Source: Pachypanchax playfairii
Lineage: Eukaryota; Chordata; Actinopteri; Cyprinodontiformes; Aplocheilidae
Direction: 5' to 3'
Assembly (NCBI GenBank): GCA_006937955.1
Contig: SSNP01000252.1
Location: 446,888-510,887, forward strand
DNA: 64,000 nucleotides
The position numbers were made by a program, and so were the translations under genes. This document shows positions 44,892-56,014 of this stretch, piece by piece. The notes under the pieces are model-generated. The model searched no databases. It worked only from the letters and a program-made list of their open reading frames with translations, and was not told the origin of the DNA. Positions within the stretch are counted from its first letter, which is position 1. Each line of letters begins with the position of its first letter.

Positions 44892-45181
44892 ATAACTTTG
44901 TTTTATTTGATTTTATCTTCTTCTGTCACCATCATTAACATAGGGTGACCATATTAGGGTTTTAAAAAAGTAGGACACCTGAATTGAGTGCATATGGAAA
45001 CGGAGTACTGCCAGAGCTGAGAAATACATTTAGAAGCATCATCTCGTTATGACGAGAAAGTTTCTCGTTTTTATGAGATATCAAACTCGTTATAACGAGA
45101 AAGAAATATATATATTAAGTTATCTTAGTTTAAATCTTTTATTTTGGCGGCCTTATTTCAAGGTGTCACTTCCTTCCTCGG

Positions 45182-45239
45182 GGAACACGCCATAGACATA
45201 TAAATCAGTGAGTTATATACATGTCTATGGAACACGCCA
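45182..45239. mobile_element. 36-bp foldback insertion with 11-bp flanking duplication
   Basis: GGAACACGCCA occurs at 45182-45192 and 45229-45239. Between them, 36 bp start TAGACAT and end ATGTCTAT; with the adjacent A the arms ATAGACAT and ATGTCTAT pair. A foldback this short with a target-like duplication resembles an extreme MITE. Confidence 0.55.
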
Positions 45240-45610
45240 CCAGTTAGGCTGAACCTGAACCTCTGGGTACTTTGTCACTCACACCACACAGAATACTAGT
45301 GGTCCGGGTGAAGTAAGGTAGCGGAGCCCGGTAAAACTTATGTGGTTTAAACTTCATTGTGTAAAATACAGGTATACTTTATAAACATATCAGGCTTATT
45401 TTTGTGAAATCAACGTTTCAGTAAATTACATTTCATTTCCAGTCGTAAAAGGTGCAGCTGACTGAAGTTATAACGGATTGTTTATAGGTTGCCATGACAA
45501 CAGGAAGTACGAAGATAGCGGGGGTTTTCTCCGCGTTAAAATACGGTACCACTGCACTGCAGATGCATTCAGTACTATAAGAACAATATGTCAAATCAAT
45601 TATAATTTCA

Positions 45611-45694
45611 GTGTATGAACGTGCGTGAGAGTGAATGAATGTATGAAGCACTTCGTCCTCTGACTAAGCAAAGCGCTATTACAGGCCATTTACC
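45611..45694 (+). mobile_element. SINE tail fragment
   Basis: GTGAATGAATGTATGAAGC followed by AAGCGCTATTACAGGCCATT and TACC resembles the 3' part of the tRNA-derived SINE (compare 35905-36000). It is short and diverged. Confidence 0.4.
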
Positions 45695-46170
45695 ACTCAT
45701 GCAGTATTTTACATGCTTTACTTAATCTCTCACTCCTCAGAGCAGAAATATGTTCCTCATAAATGTTACAATCTCTTAAAATAGCATAAAGGGACTCGCT
45801 CTGATTCTCCATCTTCTTCCTCCATTAGTCTGGATGATACTCAAATATCCCGCGCTGTGTTATTACTTATGACGTTCTTTCTCGTTAAAATGAGAAACTT
45901 TCTCATAAAAATGAGAAACTTTCTCGTTATAACGAGATGCTCTGGCAGTACTACGTTTCCGTAACAGCAAAATCACAAAAGGATTGTATTTGTTTAGGTA
46001 ACATTACCTTTGAATTGTAATAGGCTGCATTAACACTCTTTAGTGTAAAAACACCATGAAACAGACTAACAATAATAATAAATGTTTTTGTACCCATTTC
46101 CCAACGCAGGCCATTCCTCAAAAGCCACAAATAATACAGATAACAATATTAATCTTCAAAATAACATACA

Positions 46171-46383
46171 TTAAGGTGTTTGGCTGGCGCTAGATGGTTT
46201 TCTAAATCGCCAGCACCTTTTGTTGGACACTGACACATACATGCTAGCTTTACATGTCGCGCATTCTGCCTCGGATGGATGCCGAACAGAACGGAAACTG
46301 ATATATTTTTTTAGCTCGTCTGTAAACTTACATTTGCGTTTCTGCATGTTTGAGATCAGGCGACATTCTTCCCTCGCTGCCAA
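46171..46383 (-). pseudogene. Transposon-derived zinc-finger N-terminus, degraded
   Basis: The minus frame reads SNMQKRKCKFTDELKKYISF, then HPSEAECATCKASMYVSV. KRKCKFTDEL with a later EAECxxCK motif is, from memory, the N-terminal finger of a transposon-derived protein family common in fish, where a distal His/Cys pair would follow. Here the frame runs into unrelated sequence before those ligands. It lies inside the hAT-like element. Confidence 0.45.
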
Positions 46384-46690
46384 CTACTGTTATTATTTAT
46401 ACTGCACCTGGTTACACGTGTTGACATATTGTCTGACCAGTGATGGAGTGAATAACATTCAAAGAAGGAGGAACCTAACGTCAAATTCTGAGGGTTAGAC
46501 TAAAATCCCGGACATTTCGGAGAAATTTTGAAAATCTCCATCCAATACATCCAAGACATTAGTGTGAAAAGAACTGTGTATTTTGCCACTGTGAACTGTG
46601 TAACTTTATCTTGCTATTAAAACATGCAATACCAGTTCTGCCAGCAGAGGGCGCTCGGTGCTGTTATGCATCAGTAGCTGACGGTCTGGC

Positions 46691-46772
46691 AGAAGAAGTC
46701 AGTACGTAGCGGGTGACAGCAGATTGTGCACCGAGTAGCTCTAACTGAATTGCTGTTTTTATGTTTCTGCAG
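46691..46772 (+). repeat. 82-bp direct repeat, unit 1
   Basis: It starts AGAAGAAGTCAGTACGTAGC and ends TTTTATGTTTCTGCAG. It recurs at 47301-47383 with two substitutions and one inserted T. The unit ends in an acceptor-like pyrimidine tract and CAG, here followed by the donor-like GTAAGC. Confidence 0.8.
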
Positions 46773-47300
46773 GTAAGCTGGGTCTTAAATAATGAATGTG
46801 CGATAGACAACATTAGTTTTTCTATGTTTGATGGTGGTAATGTCAAGGTAGAAAGTGAAAACGTGGGTTTGAGTGTCGGAGGTGCTCCGTCTCCGTGTGT
46901 GTGTGAAATGGCGGACTCGTCCGTGGCGATTGTGGTGGTGAATTTGAAAACTGTTTGAGAGTGTGTTGTTTGTTTCAGTTGTGTCCATTGTAAAGAATGT
47001 GGACAAAAAGCATTTAAGGTGGATTTCAATTGAAAAACACACGAGTTCATAGAATCAATAAATAGGTTTAAAAAACTGTTAAAAGAAGTAGTTTGAAAAC
47101 AGCACAATAAAACTGAATTGTAAGAGCTCAGGATAATAGCTGGTTAATACAGTAAAATTCTTGTTTTCAGTCGATTCAGAAGTGATGCATGTTGATATAA
47201 AACTGTTCAATAAAAAGAGAAAACATAAAGCAATGAGTTATGTTAAAAACTGTTACAGTATTACAGATGTATTGTTTTACACTGTTATTTTTGTTGTGAA
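46773..47300. other. Spacer between the direct repeats
   Basis: Unique-looking sequence with a GC-richer patch around 46860-46940. The 147-codon minus frame crossing repeat unit 1 has no domain. Whether the repeats and spacer form one mobile unit is unknown. Confidence 0.4.
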
Positions 47301-47383
47301 AGAAGAAGTCAGTACATAGCGGGTAACAGCAGATTGTGCACCGAGTAGCTCTTAACTGAATTGCTGTTTTTATGTTTCTGCAG
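47301..47383 (+). repeat. 83-bp direct repeat, unit 2
   Basis: Second copy of the unit at 46691-46772, again ending TTCTGCAG but followed by AGTTTCTG. Start-to-start spacing is 610 bp. Confidence 0.8.
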
Positions 47384-47573
47384 AGTTTCTGAAAAAAATA
47401 AATATGTTGCACGGAAGATGAGTTGGCCCATCATTTTCAAAAGTGTTACATGTGTGTAAATGCCAGAGCAGCTAGTTCCACTAACCAAACAGTGAGAGTG
47501 TGTGTGAGAACACCAGCGGAGGTTTATGGTCAAGTAACTAGTGAGAAACAGCGAGATACATATAGTGAGATGC

Positions 47574-47693
47574 ATGTATGATACCTCCAAATGTTTGTGC
47601 AAATAAGCGTCGGAGATGTTCATATAAGTGTATGGATTCTCTATGATGCAGGAACGTGCCCAGCTGTTTTGTGCATATAAGCGTCGACCACTG
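47574..47693. mobile_element. pogo-like MITE right-end fragment
   Basis: GGATTCTCTATGATGCAGGA, AGCTGTTTTGTGCATATAAG and the end GTCGACCACTG followed by TA match the right part of the element at 8267-8810. The left end was not located. The direct repeats upstream might belong to the same element. Confidence 0.55.
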
Positions 47694-48979
47694 TATTACG
47701 TATTCTTGGGCAAGAACTGCCCCCAGGCACCATGCAGATAGCAGCTCTCTGCTTCTCAGGGATGGGTTAAATGCAGAAAAATTTACCTCCAAGGGATCAA
47801 TTAATTATTATTATTATGTTTTTGTGTAGTATATTTTGGGACCAAAGTCCCGGGAGTTTTTATTGAAGAGCTCACTCTTGGTGAATGATCTCTGTGAGAG
47901 GCTGGAAAACACATTAAAACAACTAAAAACAAGGTGCATTCACAGCACCATTTTAGTTAAGGGCACATTAAATATGCCACATTTTACAACTGTCATAAAT
48001 GGGCACAAAATTCTATCACTGACCAAAACAAGAAAAAGACTGCGTCTCAAAACCAATGATATACATATCAATTATTTCTGAAAGACAGCTCTGGGGCGCT
48101 GGAGAAATCGCCCTCAGGAGGCGGGCTCTTAGATCGAATTAGCCAATAGCAGATCTGCATTGCCAAACGGAAGAACTTAATTTAGCCAATAAACGCAGAG
48201 AAAATAACTTCACGAAGGACGATTTTTGAAGCGCCCCAAGCGACGTTAAATACCACGAGATTATCTGCTATCAAACAGCCGGTAAATGAGAAAGGAAAGT
48301 AGCCTGTGAGAGGCTTCTCTCGGAGCTAGCTGGATGTAGCTATGCTAACTCGGTTTTTGTTTAAAACAAGCGGCTCTGATCCTGGATGGTTACAGGATGA
48401 GGAGGGATATGAAACATCTGTCCGAAAATATAAAGAAGAGAATACCTGGAGACACAGATAACAGAAGTAAGAACAATGTTTTCATTTTGTTTTCTGGGAG
48501 AATAAAACTGAACAGAAGGGAAACTTGTTAAACCCAGTGATAGAGAAGTCTGTAAAGAAAAAACAAGTTGTTATGACTAGTAGATGGCTGTAACTTTATT
48601 ATAATAAAAACAGTTTTCCAGGTGTTTGACACCGTCCTGCTGCACATGGAGGAGTGTTTTGTCTTCACTCAGCATCTCGTCAGTGTGACCTGCTGCATGG
48701 AGAACTGTTTCTACAGCACAGTGGGACGTTTCCTGAGACACACTGGACACAACTGTGGAGGTTTATCCAGTGCTGGACAATTAAAATGAGCAAACATATT
48801 TAATGTTTATATTGTATTAAATATTACTTAACACAGAATTTAATGTCAATACACAAAATGTGTCTGTTTGGCTGAATAGATTAACCTGTTCTGGTGATTA
48901 TTTTTTTATTTAAACAATTGAATAAAGTCTTTGTTAAATATTTAACTGAAGTTGAAAATTATTTTTAATACAGGGTTTA
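47694..48979. other. Non-coding stretch with a transposon-like patch
   Basis: 48090-48480 is GC-balanced and includes GGCGCTGGAGAAATCGCC, a CpG-bearing middle, and an ATG-led frame MRRDMKHLSENIKKRIP followed by a donor-like GTAAG. It resembles the 5' part of a DNA transposon, but the ends are not resolved. The rest is AT-rich. Confidence 0.35.
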
Positions 48980-49569
48980 CGCCGGGCTCACACTGCCTAC
49001 GGAACGGCTTCGGTCCGGCTTCGGTGCGGTTTTTCCGCAAGCTACCACTCACATCTGCTCCGGATAGGGAGTGCGGTCAGCTCCGGTGCTGGGTGCGTAA
49101 AACGTCACCCGCGAGAACAGAAGTTCACGTGGGTTATCGTTTTGTCGGGACTTCACACGAGAACACGTCCATTATTTAGCAAATGTGTGAAAATGTGTTG
49201 TGCTGCAGGCTTTCGGGACCCTGTGTCACCGGGTGTGATGTAATGTTTACATTTCCTATTAGCGCGTGTGCTGTCTAAAAAGAAGAGTCAAGTTACAATT
49301 GTTTGTACACTCGTTTATTTTGAAAAAACACCGGATATTCAAGCTACACTTCCTGTATAGTTCGTCAGATTTCATCAAACTTGACGCGGAGTGACTCCGG
49401 CGTCCGGAAAAAATTGATCCTTGCGGATTCTTTCCGTAGTGCCGTACAGCCTCCGTAACCGGACCCGCACCGCACGGAGCTAGTGTGAGCCTTCAAAAGG
49501 GATTTTAATCTAACGGAATACCTGCGGGGTCCGCACCGGACCGGATCCGGATGCAGTGTGAGCCCGGCG
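48980..49569. mobile_element. PIF/Harbinger-like MITE
   Basis: The ends CGCCGGGCTCACACTGC and GCAGTGTGAGCCCGGCG are perfect inverted repeats, flanked by TTA (48977-48979 and 49570-49572). A 3-bp TTA duplication is the Harbinger hallmark. The subterminal sequence is rich in CCGGA/TCCGG words in both orientations. It is 590 bp and non-coding. Confidence 0.8.
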
Positions 49570-49572
49570 TTA

Positions 49573-50757
49573 TATTAACTCATCTATATCTCATGTTTTA
49601 TTGACTGTCACTTAATTGGATTTATGCAGCCCCACCCAAAAAATATCTCATCAGCCATCACTGCTTCTGAGAGTCAAGTTCATTGGCAAGGGCAGATTGC
49701 ACCACAACTCTTTTTTCAATTCTAGAAATCTGAATAAGTGGCATTTAAGGAAGAGAAGGATCATTAAGAGCCACACTTATTCCAAGTGATTTGTCACCTA
49801 GAGACTAGGTGTACTTACACTGACACTTTAGGTACTCTGTGTTCAGTAATTACATTTTTAAAAAATGTACTGGTCCTTTTAGCCTTCTGCTTAATAAAGT
49901 AAATGTCTTGTTAATGCAGTAACAAGCTTCTCAGTATACAAATGCTATGTAGCTGTCCATGTATTAGTCTGTTGTGTCCCATTAGGTTCCACAATGTCCC
50001 TTTGCTTTGATGAAGCAAGGGGATTGTGTCTTATACCCAAAATATACTGGATGCAGAATTTGAGGGAAAAATATGTTTTATTACAACAAAAATAATTTAT
50101 TGGTTAAAAGGGAAATCATGAAGTGTGGCAATAGGCCCAGAACTCCAACATACAGAAACAAGCAGCGGTTTTCTATCCTTTTTAATATACCAGGCCCTGC
50201 AGTTCAAAACCAGCAGATGTGGGTCTGCTTCCATTTTGCTGCAGAATGAAATGCAATATTAGCTATATCAGTGGCAAAATCAAAATGTGTCAACTCCTGG
50301 GGTACCTAGAAACCTACTGGTGCACTGAAGAGTTGCAACTGATCAGGCCGATTGATACAAACAGCGGTCCACATACAGCGGTATAGTAATGAAGATGTAC
50401 ATTTGAAAGAAAATTGGCAAAAAGAGTCTCATGCAAGATTGTAGAGGTTTATTTTAATATTGCATTCCCTTGCACTGGCCTGACATTTTTGAGCAAGAGC
50501 TGTAATACCTGGACATAGCTACAAAGCAGGACTGTTTTAGATATTCACTGTGACCCCAGGACTTAGGAGGACATGTTTTTACAGTTTTTTGTTTGAATGA
50601 TGTCAGTGGTAGACGAAGTCCTACTGATAACTAATTGATATTTCAAATTGACCAAAAAAATTGCTGTAAGACTTAGTCTGTAGTTTGAATTGTTCCTCAG
50701 TGAAGGACTGTCGTTTATCTAGAAAATTATCTTTAGCAATTTTCAAGCAATTATGTA
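49573..50757. other. Non-coding stretch, nothing recognised
   Basis: AT-rich DNA without element ends or coding signal. Confidence 0.4.
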
Positions 50758-50765
50758 CCATTGTT

Positions 50766-51473
50766 GGTAACGCTTCCTTTTACAGTCCCCTTATTACTAA
50801 AAAATTACCTGGTACTTACATGGTAAATCTTGGTGTGTTATTGATAAGTACCATGTATATTAAGTAGGTAATTACAGAGAAAGTACCGCAGTTTACTTTA
50901 CAGTTTACAGTCCAGTTTCCGCTTACTTACTGAGTAAAATGTCATGTTTTACTTAGCAACATTGCAGAAGATATGATGAGAAAAGTGTCTAATGATCAGA
51001 TGGAAAAAGGAACAATATATTAGGAGTTATATGGTAATAACCTGTTAACACCATGGAAACAAATGTGACATCCTTTTACAGTCCAGTTCCAGCATACTTA
51101 CTAAGTAAATATCAAGAACACCTGCAAGAACATACCCAGTATTTAAGATGTACCAGGATCCTAGAGGAAAACTGTTCCTGCAGGTGTAGGGGACTGTTAC
51201 ATGTAAGTACAAGGTAAATGCTTAAAAAAAACATGTACGAAAAGGTAATTTTGGAAGGTACTATTTTAATTTTAGTTATTACAATTCTAAACTGGTTACA
51301 ACCTAATTGAGTTGATGGGTAATAGTGGAGGTTTTTCTTAGTAAATGCAGCAGTACTTCCTCTGTATTTACCTACTTATTACACATGGTAATTACCAATA
51401 ACACACCAAGATTTACAATATAAGTACCAGGTAAATTCTTACTAATTAGGGGACTGTAAAAGGAAGCGTTACC
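50766..51473. mobile_element. Long-TIR MITE with perfect 8-bp target duplication
   Basis: CCATTGTT occurs at 50758-50765 and 51474-51481. The ends GGTAACGCTTCCTTTTACAG and CTGTAAAAGGAAGCGTTACC begin inverted repeats that can be followed for about 130 bp on each side, with short GGTAATTAC and TTACCTGGTACTTA words inside. An 8-bp duplication suggests hAT, although the long arms are less usual. It is 708 bp and non-coding. Confidence 0.85.
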
Positions 51474-51481
51474 CCATTGTT

Positions 51482-52617
51482 TAGAGTACTTTTACAGAAA
51501 ACTAACGCACACCATTTACCAAGCAGTTTTTTATATAAAGTTTTGCCTTGATAAATATGTGAATAAGAGAAAAGTTGATATGATATATATTAGTCTCTGA
51601 TAGGTACGTCTGGTAGAAAGGGATTTTTAAATTGCCTATACTATTAGTACTCATTGGTGATAATTACCTTTATAGGTATAATCAAGGTAAGCTTCCCCTT
51701 GCAACTTATTCTTATTTTCAACAGTCCAAGTGTTTCAGAAAATATAGATCTTTTTAAATAAATAAAGACATTATTTCCCCTGTGATGGACTGGCAGCCTG
51801 TCCACCGGTCTCGCCTCTTGACCACTGACCTTTATAGACAGCACCAGCTCCTCATGACCATGAACAGGAAGGAGCAGGTATAGAGAATAACTGACTAATG
51901 AACATTATCTCCCTTTCAACAATGAAAGAAGAAGGAATACATTTTGAAATTGTAGTTATTACTCAACAATTTTTGCTTCTCAACTGCTTCATCTGAGCGT
52001 CTCTGAAGTGGGTGGTTGAAGCTCTGGCAGTGTCATTTATGTGAACAGCAGGTAGGTTTTCAGAGACTCACACATTGTCAGATGAATCTAAGGCAGTTGA
52101 AAGGCCATCATTATGTCTCTCTTTATCAGTGGAGGTGACAGAGATGTTGCCTCCCTCTGTGTACTCCCTTGGAGAGTTGCTTATGGAAGGACTGGAGTAA
52201 GACAACCAACAAAAGAATGGGTGAATGAAAAATAAATGCGTCTGTTTATCAATCAGTTAGATGGCTGAATGTTTTTATATAATTTAATCATCCATCCATT
52301 TATACAAGTGTCTCTTACACATGTTCTTGGTCTCTGGTACAAAGGGTGTCAGTTTGTTTTTAAAAGTGGTGGGGACAATAACAATAAATTTGAGTGTAGT
52401 TTGAAGACTGCGAGGGACATGTTATTAAATATTCATTTATAAGTATTTATCCATTTAGCGGTTCGTTATAGTTTGCACTGCAGTGTATTAACAGGTGTTA
52501 AAAATCGCATGTTTATTCAATCAATAAAACGTGAAAGCCAAGTTTTGACCTGTTTTTTAAAAACTGCATCGAAATCCACCGTTCGGCTGATCGACAAGAA
52601 GGATCAGTAACATCCAT
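51482..52617. other. Non-coding stretch, nothing recognised
   Basis: AT-rich DNA up to the LINE 3' tail. 52440-52600 may be the left flank of an older element that the LINE entered, but no ends were recognised. Confidence 0.35.
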
Positions 52618-53118
52618 ATTAGATTAGATTAGATTAGATTCAACTTTATTGTCATTTCACATGTACAAGTACAAGGCAACGAAATGCAGTTTATGTCTAA
52701 CCAGAAGTGCAATGAGCAGCATACTATACTATACAGTTTGTATGAACTATAAACAGGGGTTACAAGCAGGTAGGCATAATGTACAAGCAAATGTATTAAA
52801 ATGTATAGACAGAGATTTACAAATGTACATGTGCATTTATATGTATATCGGGGGTGGGATGGGGGGGGTTGGTGTTCAAAGAAGTCAGTGTGGGGTGGAG
52901 TTCAATAAGGAGACAGCTCTGGGAAAGAAGCTGTTCCTCAATCTGCTGGTTTTAGTTCTGGGTAATCTGAAGCGTCTGCCTGAAGGCAGGAGGGAAAACA
53001 GTCTGTGTGCAGGGTGAAAGGAGTCCTTGAGAACACTGCGTGCTCGACGCAGACACTGCTTCCTCTGGATGTCCTCAATGGATGGCAGTGGAGTCCCTGA
53101 ATGACCTGGTGACGTCAT
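52618..53118 (-). mobile_element. LINE 3' end with ATTAG microsatellite tail
   Basis: Read on the minus strand, a coding C-terminus is followed by a 3'UTR ending in AATGACAATAAAGTTGAATC and a TCTAA-repeat tail (52618-52640 on +). The 5' part is missing, as expected for target-primed insertion. A CR1/L2/Rex-like group is inferred from the protein tail and the short repeat tail. A clear target duplication was not found. Confidence 0.8.
52885..53118 (-). pseudogene. LINE ORF2 C-terminus
   Basis: The frame includes PLPSIEDIQRKQCLRRA, then DSFHPAHRLFSLLPSGRRF and LRNSFFPRAVSLLNS before the stop at 52885. The HPAHxLFxLLPSGRR and NSFFPxAxxLLN motifs mark the C-terminal tail of many fish LINE ORF2 proteins, after the reverse transcriptase. 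The reading frame is intact over this part, suggesting a fairly young insertion. The enzyme domains are absent. Confidence 0.85.
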
Positions 53119-53904
53119 CGTAAATTAAACTCTAACCTCCGAAACTAAAGCAGCATAAATGACTGTTAACGGCAAGAACGGAGCACTAACACTCACAGAT
53201 TGAGTTCATTGGAGTTTTCTGTTGGTAGAGAGCAGCTTCACTCGGCTACTGAAGCTAATTTTGCAGCAGACCGGAGGTGGAGGCTTTCAAAACTTCATTG
53301 AGATAACGCAAGATGTATTTATTTTATTTTTTTGTTTTGTTTTCTCACTTTAAAAATATTTTCTCACCATGTCCCTTGCAGGGTTCAGTAGTACTCGGTG
53401 ATCTGCCAGATTTGTAAAAAAGTTACAAAGCTGCCGATTTCCCAGCATGCAGTGCACGCACTCTTTCTGAAATGTTGGAAAGTATATCGCTATAGTCTGT
53501 TTAGATACACAAATAAGATCACATTAGTCAATCGCAGTATTTTATTTTGAAGAATTGCTATTATTTTTGACCGGATTGTCTCGTGTGTCTTGGTGTTATT
53601 TCCTGCCAGAATTGACACGGAACGCTTGCGGCTCACACAAAAAATAGACCAAACTCAGAAATGATCAGTTCACAGGGCTCCGTGTCTGGTGTGAACTACA
53701 CCATATAGGTTAACAAGGGCGCCGAATGGAAGTGGTCTCCGCTTAGCTTCCACATGAAGTATTAACCAGCCCCAAGGTCTACGTAAACTATGTAGTATGT
53801 ACAGAAGTGTGATTGACAATCTAGTAGCCAATCGATAACAAAACAGGTTCGTTATCTAGTGGCTACTTTATTTCAAGCCCCACCAGGTCTATGATTTATG
53901 AATA
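53119..53904. other. Non-coding stretch, transposon-like patches
   Basis: 53580-53720 has GCTCACACAAAAAATAGACC and CTCCGTGTCTGGTGTGAAC, words typical of fish MITEs, but no paired ends were found. The rest is AT-rich. Confidence 0.35.
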
Positions 53905-54010
53905 TTAGAACTTTTTCTTTTGGACAAGACCGCTACAAGTTGATAAAATGATTTTAAAGTAAATTTCACATCTAAATTTGCTACAAAATCCTCTTTACCA
54001 CCTTGAAAAG
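53905..54010. mobile_element. Partial copy of the 9104-9448 element (right half)
   Basis: ACTTTTTCTTTTGGACAAGA, GTTGATAAAATGATTTTAAA and ACAAAATCCTCTTTACCACC match 9341-9448. It lacks the CA array and the left half. Confidence 0.6.
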
Positions 54011-56014
54011 CTGTAATATGATACAGTCATGGAGATAGAGGCTTGTCCTTCATGCAGACCTGAACTCAACATCAGTAATTACTGTCAAAAAAGTCACATA
54101 CACATATTGTGCGTGTGCACACTGAACAGTGAGCACATAAAAGTGGTTTGCATGAGGACGTTGTAATTTGTGCATGAATGACATACATTGCAAAAGCTCA
54201 TTTCTATACTGTGAGTGACCAAACAACATCTGCGAGCACACAAATATCTACCATACATGAACATGTGGACCAACAAGTGTATGCTCGACTCTCGAACGTG
54301 CTGAGTTGCAGAATCTACACTCACATAAAATCAGACTTATAACACAGTGTAGGTGGAGAACATTACAACTACAACTACTGTTTGAAAACAATAAATCCCA
54401 ATCCTTGGCAACACCGTTAACTCCTGGTGAAGGTAAATATCCTGTTTTCTATTGGGCCATTTAGCGGTGAAGATTTCCTCCACAAAGCAACTACAGACAT
54501 ACAAGAATAGGTCCTAATGTCCTTTTCTGTCTCTCTTATCTGTCTTTTCTTCCTAGCCTGTCAGCTCTAGCCATAATACGTAAGCAAAACAGATATGTCA
54601 ATAAAGCAAAACAATCAATAGGATACTATAGGAAAAATAGAGCTGCTTTTTGAATAAAAAAGAGTAGCCTAAATAACAATGATACCACCTTATAGAAAAT
54701 TCCCCTTGATGGAAAGGATGATCCACAGTGTGTCCCACCTCTAACCCAATGACCCCTACTGACCTTTAACAAGATCCCACTTGATGGGTAATAGGAAGTC
54801 TCCTTTAAAGAGGCAAGCCTTTTCATAAACAATATGGCAGAATTGTTTTAAGTGTCACCAGTTTATATTTGATAAACAAGAATCTATTGAAAACTCTATA
54901 TGTACACATAACCTTGTGAAATTACAGTACTTACCATTGGCGTCTTCGGAACTTCCACATGATCAATTCATCAGATACTGATGTGTGACGGGAAACTTTT
55001 CCGCAGTCATTGTGTAAAAAACCATAAATTTGGCAGCAGCATGCTTTTCATGTGGAATAATTATGTATTTAGTTTTGAGTCTGACAGAGATCAGGGTGTT
55101 CATAGATATTTGTTAGGCTTCTTCAAGCTTCTCAATGACAGATTAAATGATATGGCAGGAGTAATGGTGTTTTCAGTATCTGTCTACTGAGCATTATGTA
55201 CCCTGTGCTTAAAACTCTGTGAGAATAAACAATCTGCTGAAGAAAAATCTTCATGAAAAGCCTATCAGGATCATTAGAATCCCTCACTTAGTGCCAGTTT
55301 TTTTTATAAAAAAGTTTAAAATAAAATGTATAAGATTAAAACCAGGAAGGTTTTACAATTGTATCTGTTTTATTCAACCGACTCCGATCATGTGCACACA
55401 CAATACGTAATTTTACTAAATGGTAAAAAAAATTCCAGGCTTGAAATCTGTTGATTGTTTGCAGAAGAATATCTGCTAAGCCAGGCCATCAAATGTCCAG
55501 TTTCAGAGGGTGGAAAGCAAAATAAAACCAAGGCCAGAGTTAAGACTTTAGATGAGCTCTCTTGTTTGGCTGGACTGAGAACAGTTTGTGCAGATGGTAC
55601 ACTAGAAAGACCAAAGCAAATTCAACATTTGGCAACAATCTCATGGATTGTAAATTGAACTGGATACATGTTTTCTAATGTCCCTTTTACTGGGTACTGA
55701 ACAGGTTTAAATGAACTGAAATTTTACTAGTTCTTGCTGACATAACTAATTTATACATTTTGTGATCAAGATGGTGCCATGGATGGCTGCCTATGTTTGT
55801 TGTTGCTCCTTGTTTTTCTTTTTTTGGCATTTTAATATGTTTCCCAGCAGATTGCAGAGATCATTCACCAAGAATATCTGTGTGTATCAACTCCTGGGAC
55901 TTTGGTCCCAAGAGGGATTCTACAACCAAAGGAATAACAAGACATTTTCATCTGTAGTGTTGTAGTCTGTAGAAGTGGACTAGTCAGGCTGTGGAAGATC
56001 TGCAATAATGCTTA
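54011..56014. other. Non-coding stretch, nothing recognised
   Basis: AT-rich DNA. The 67-codon frame at 55455-55658 follows an acceptor-like TTGTTTGCAG but shows no domain and is not called. The LINE remnant begins near 56015 and may start slightly earlier. Confidence 0.35.

Larger units (their letters stand above)
44996..45960. mobile_element. MITE with CTCGTTATAACGAG palindromes
   Basis: Left GGAAACGGAGTACTGCCAGA and right TCTGGCAGTACTACGTTTCC are inverted ends. Subterminal blocks contain self-complementary ATCTCGTTATAACGAGA and AAAGTTTCTC words repeated on both sides (45045-45105 and 45880-45940). No target duplication is evident at the junctions. There is no transposase. Confidence 0.65.
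44940..46550 (-). mobile_element. hAT-like element hosting a nested MITE
   Basis: The left end TAGGGTGACCATATTAGGG is a common fish hAT end. At the other side AAAATCCCGGACATTTCGG is typical of the matching subterminal sequence. A 965-bp MITE sits at 44996-45960, after which host sequence resumes with GTAACAGCAAAATCACAAAA. A minus-strand coding remnant lies at 46171-46383. The outer right boundary is approximate. Confidence 0.5.

Noticed and set aside
46664..47107. A 147-codon minus-strand frame
   Set aside because: It has no recognisable domain, crosses the edge of an 82-bp direct repeat, and lies in repeat-rich DNA.
52649..53017. A 122-codon frame on + with a Gly-rich stretch
   Set aside because: It is antisense to the LINE 3' end, whose minus frame has the conserved protein motifs.
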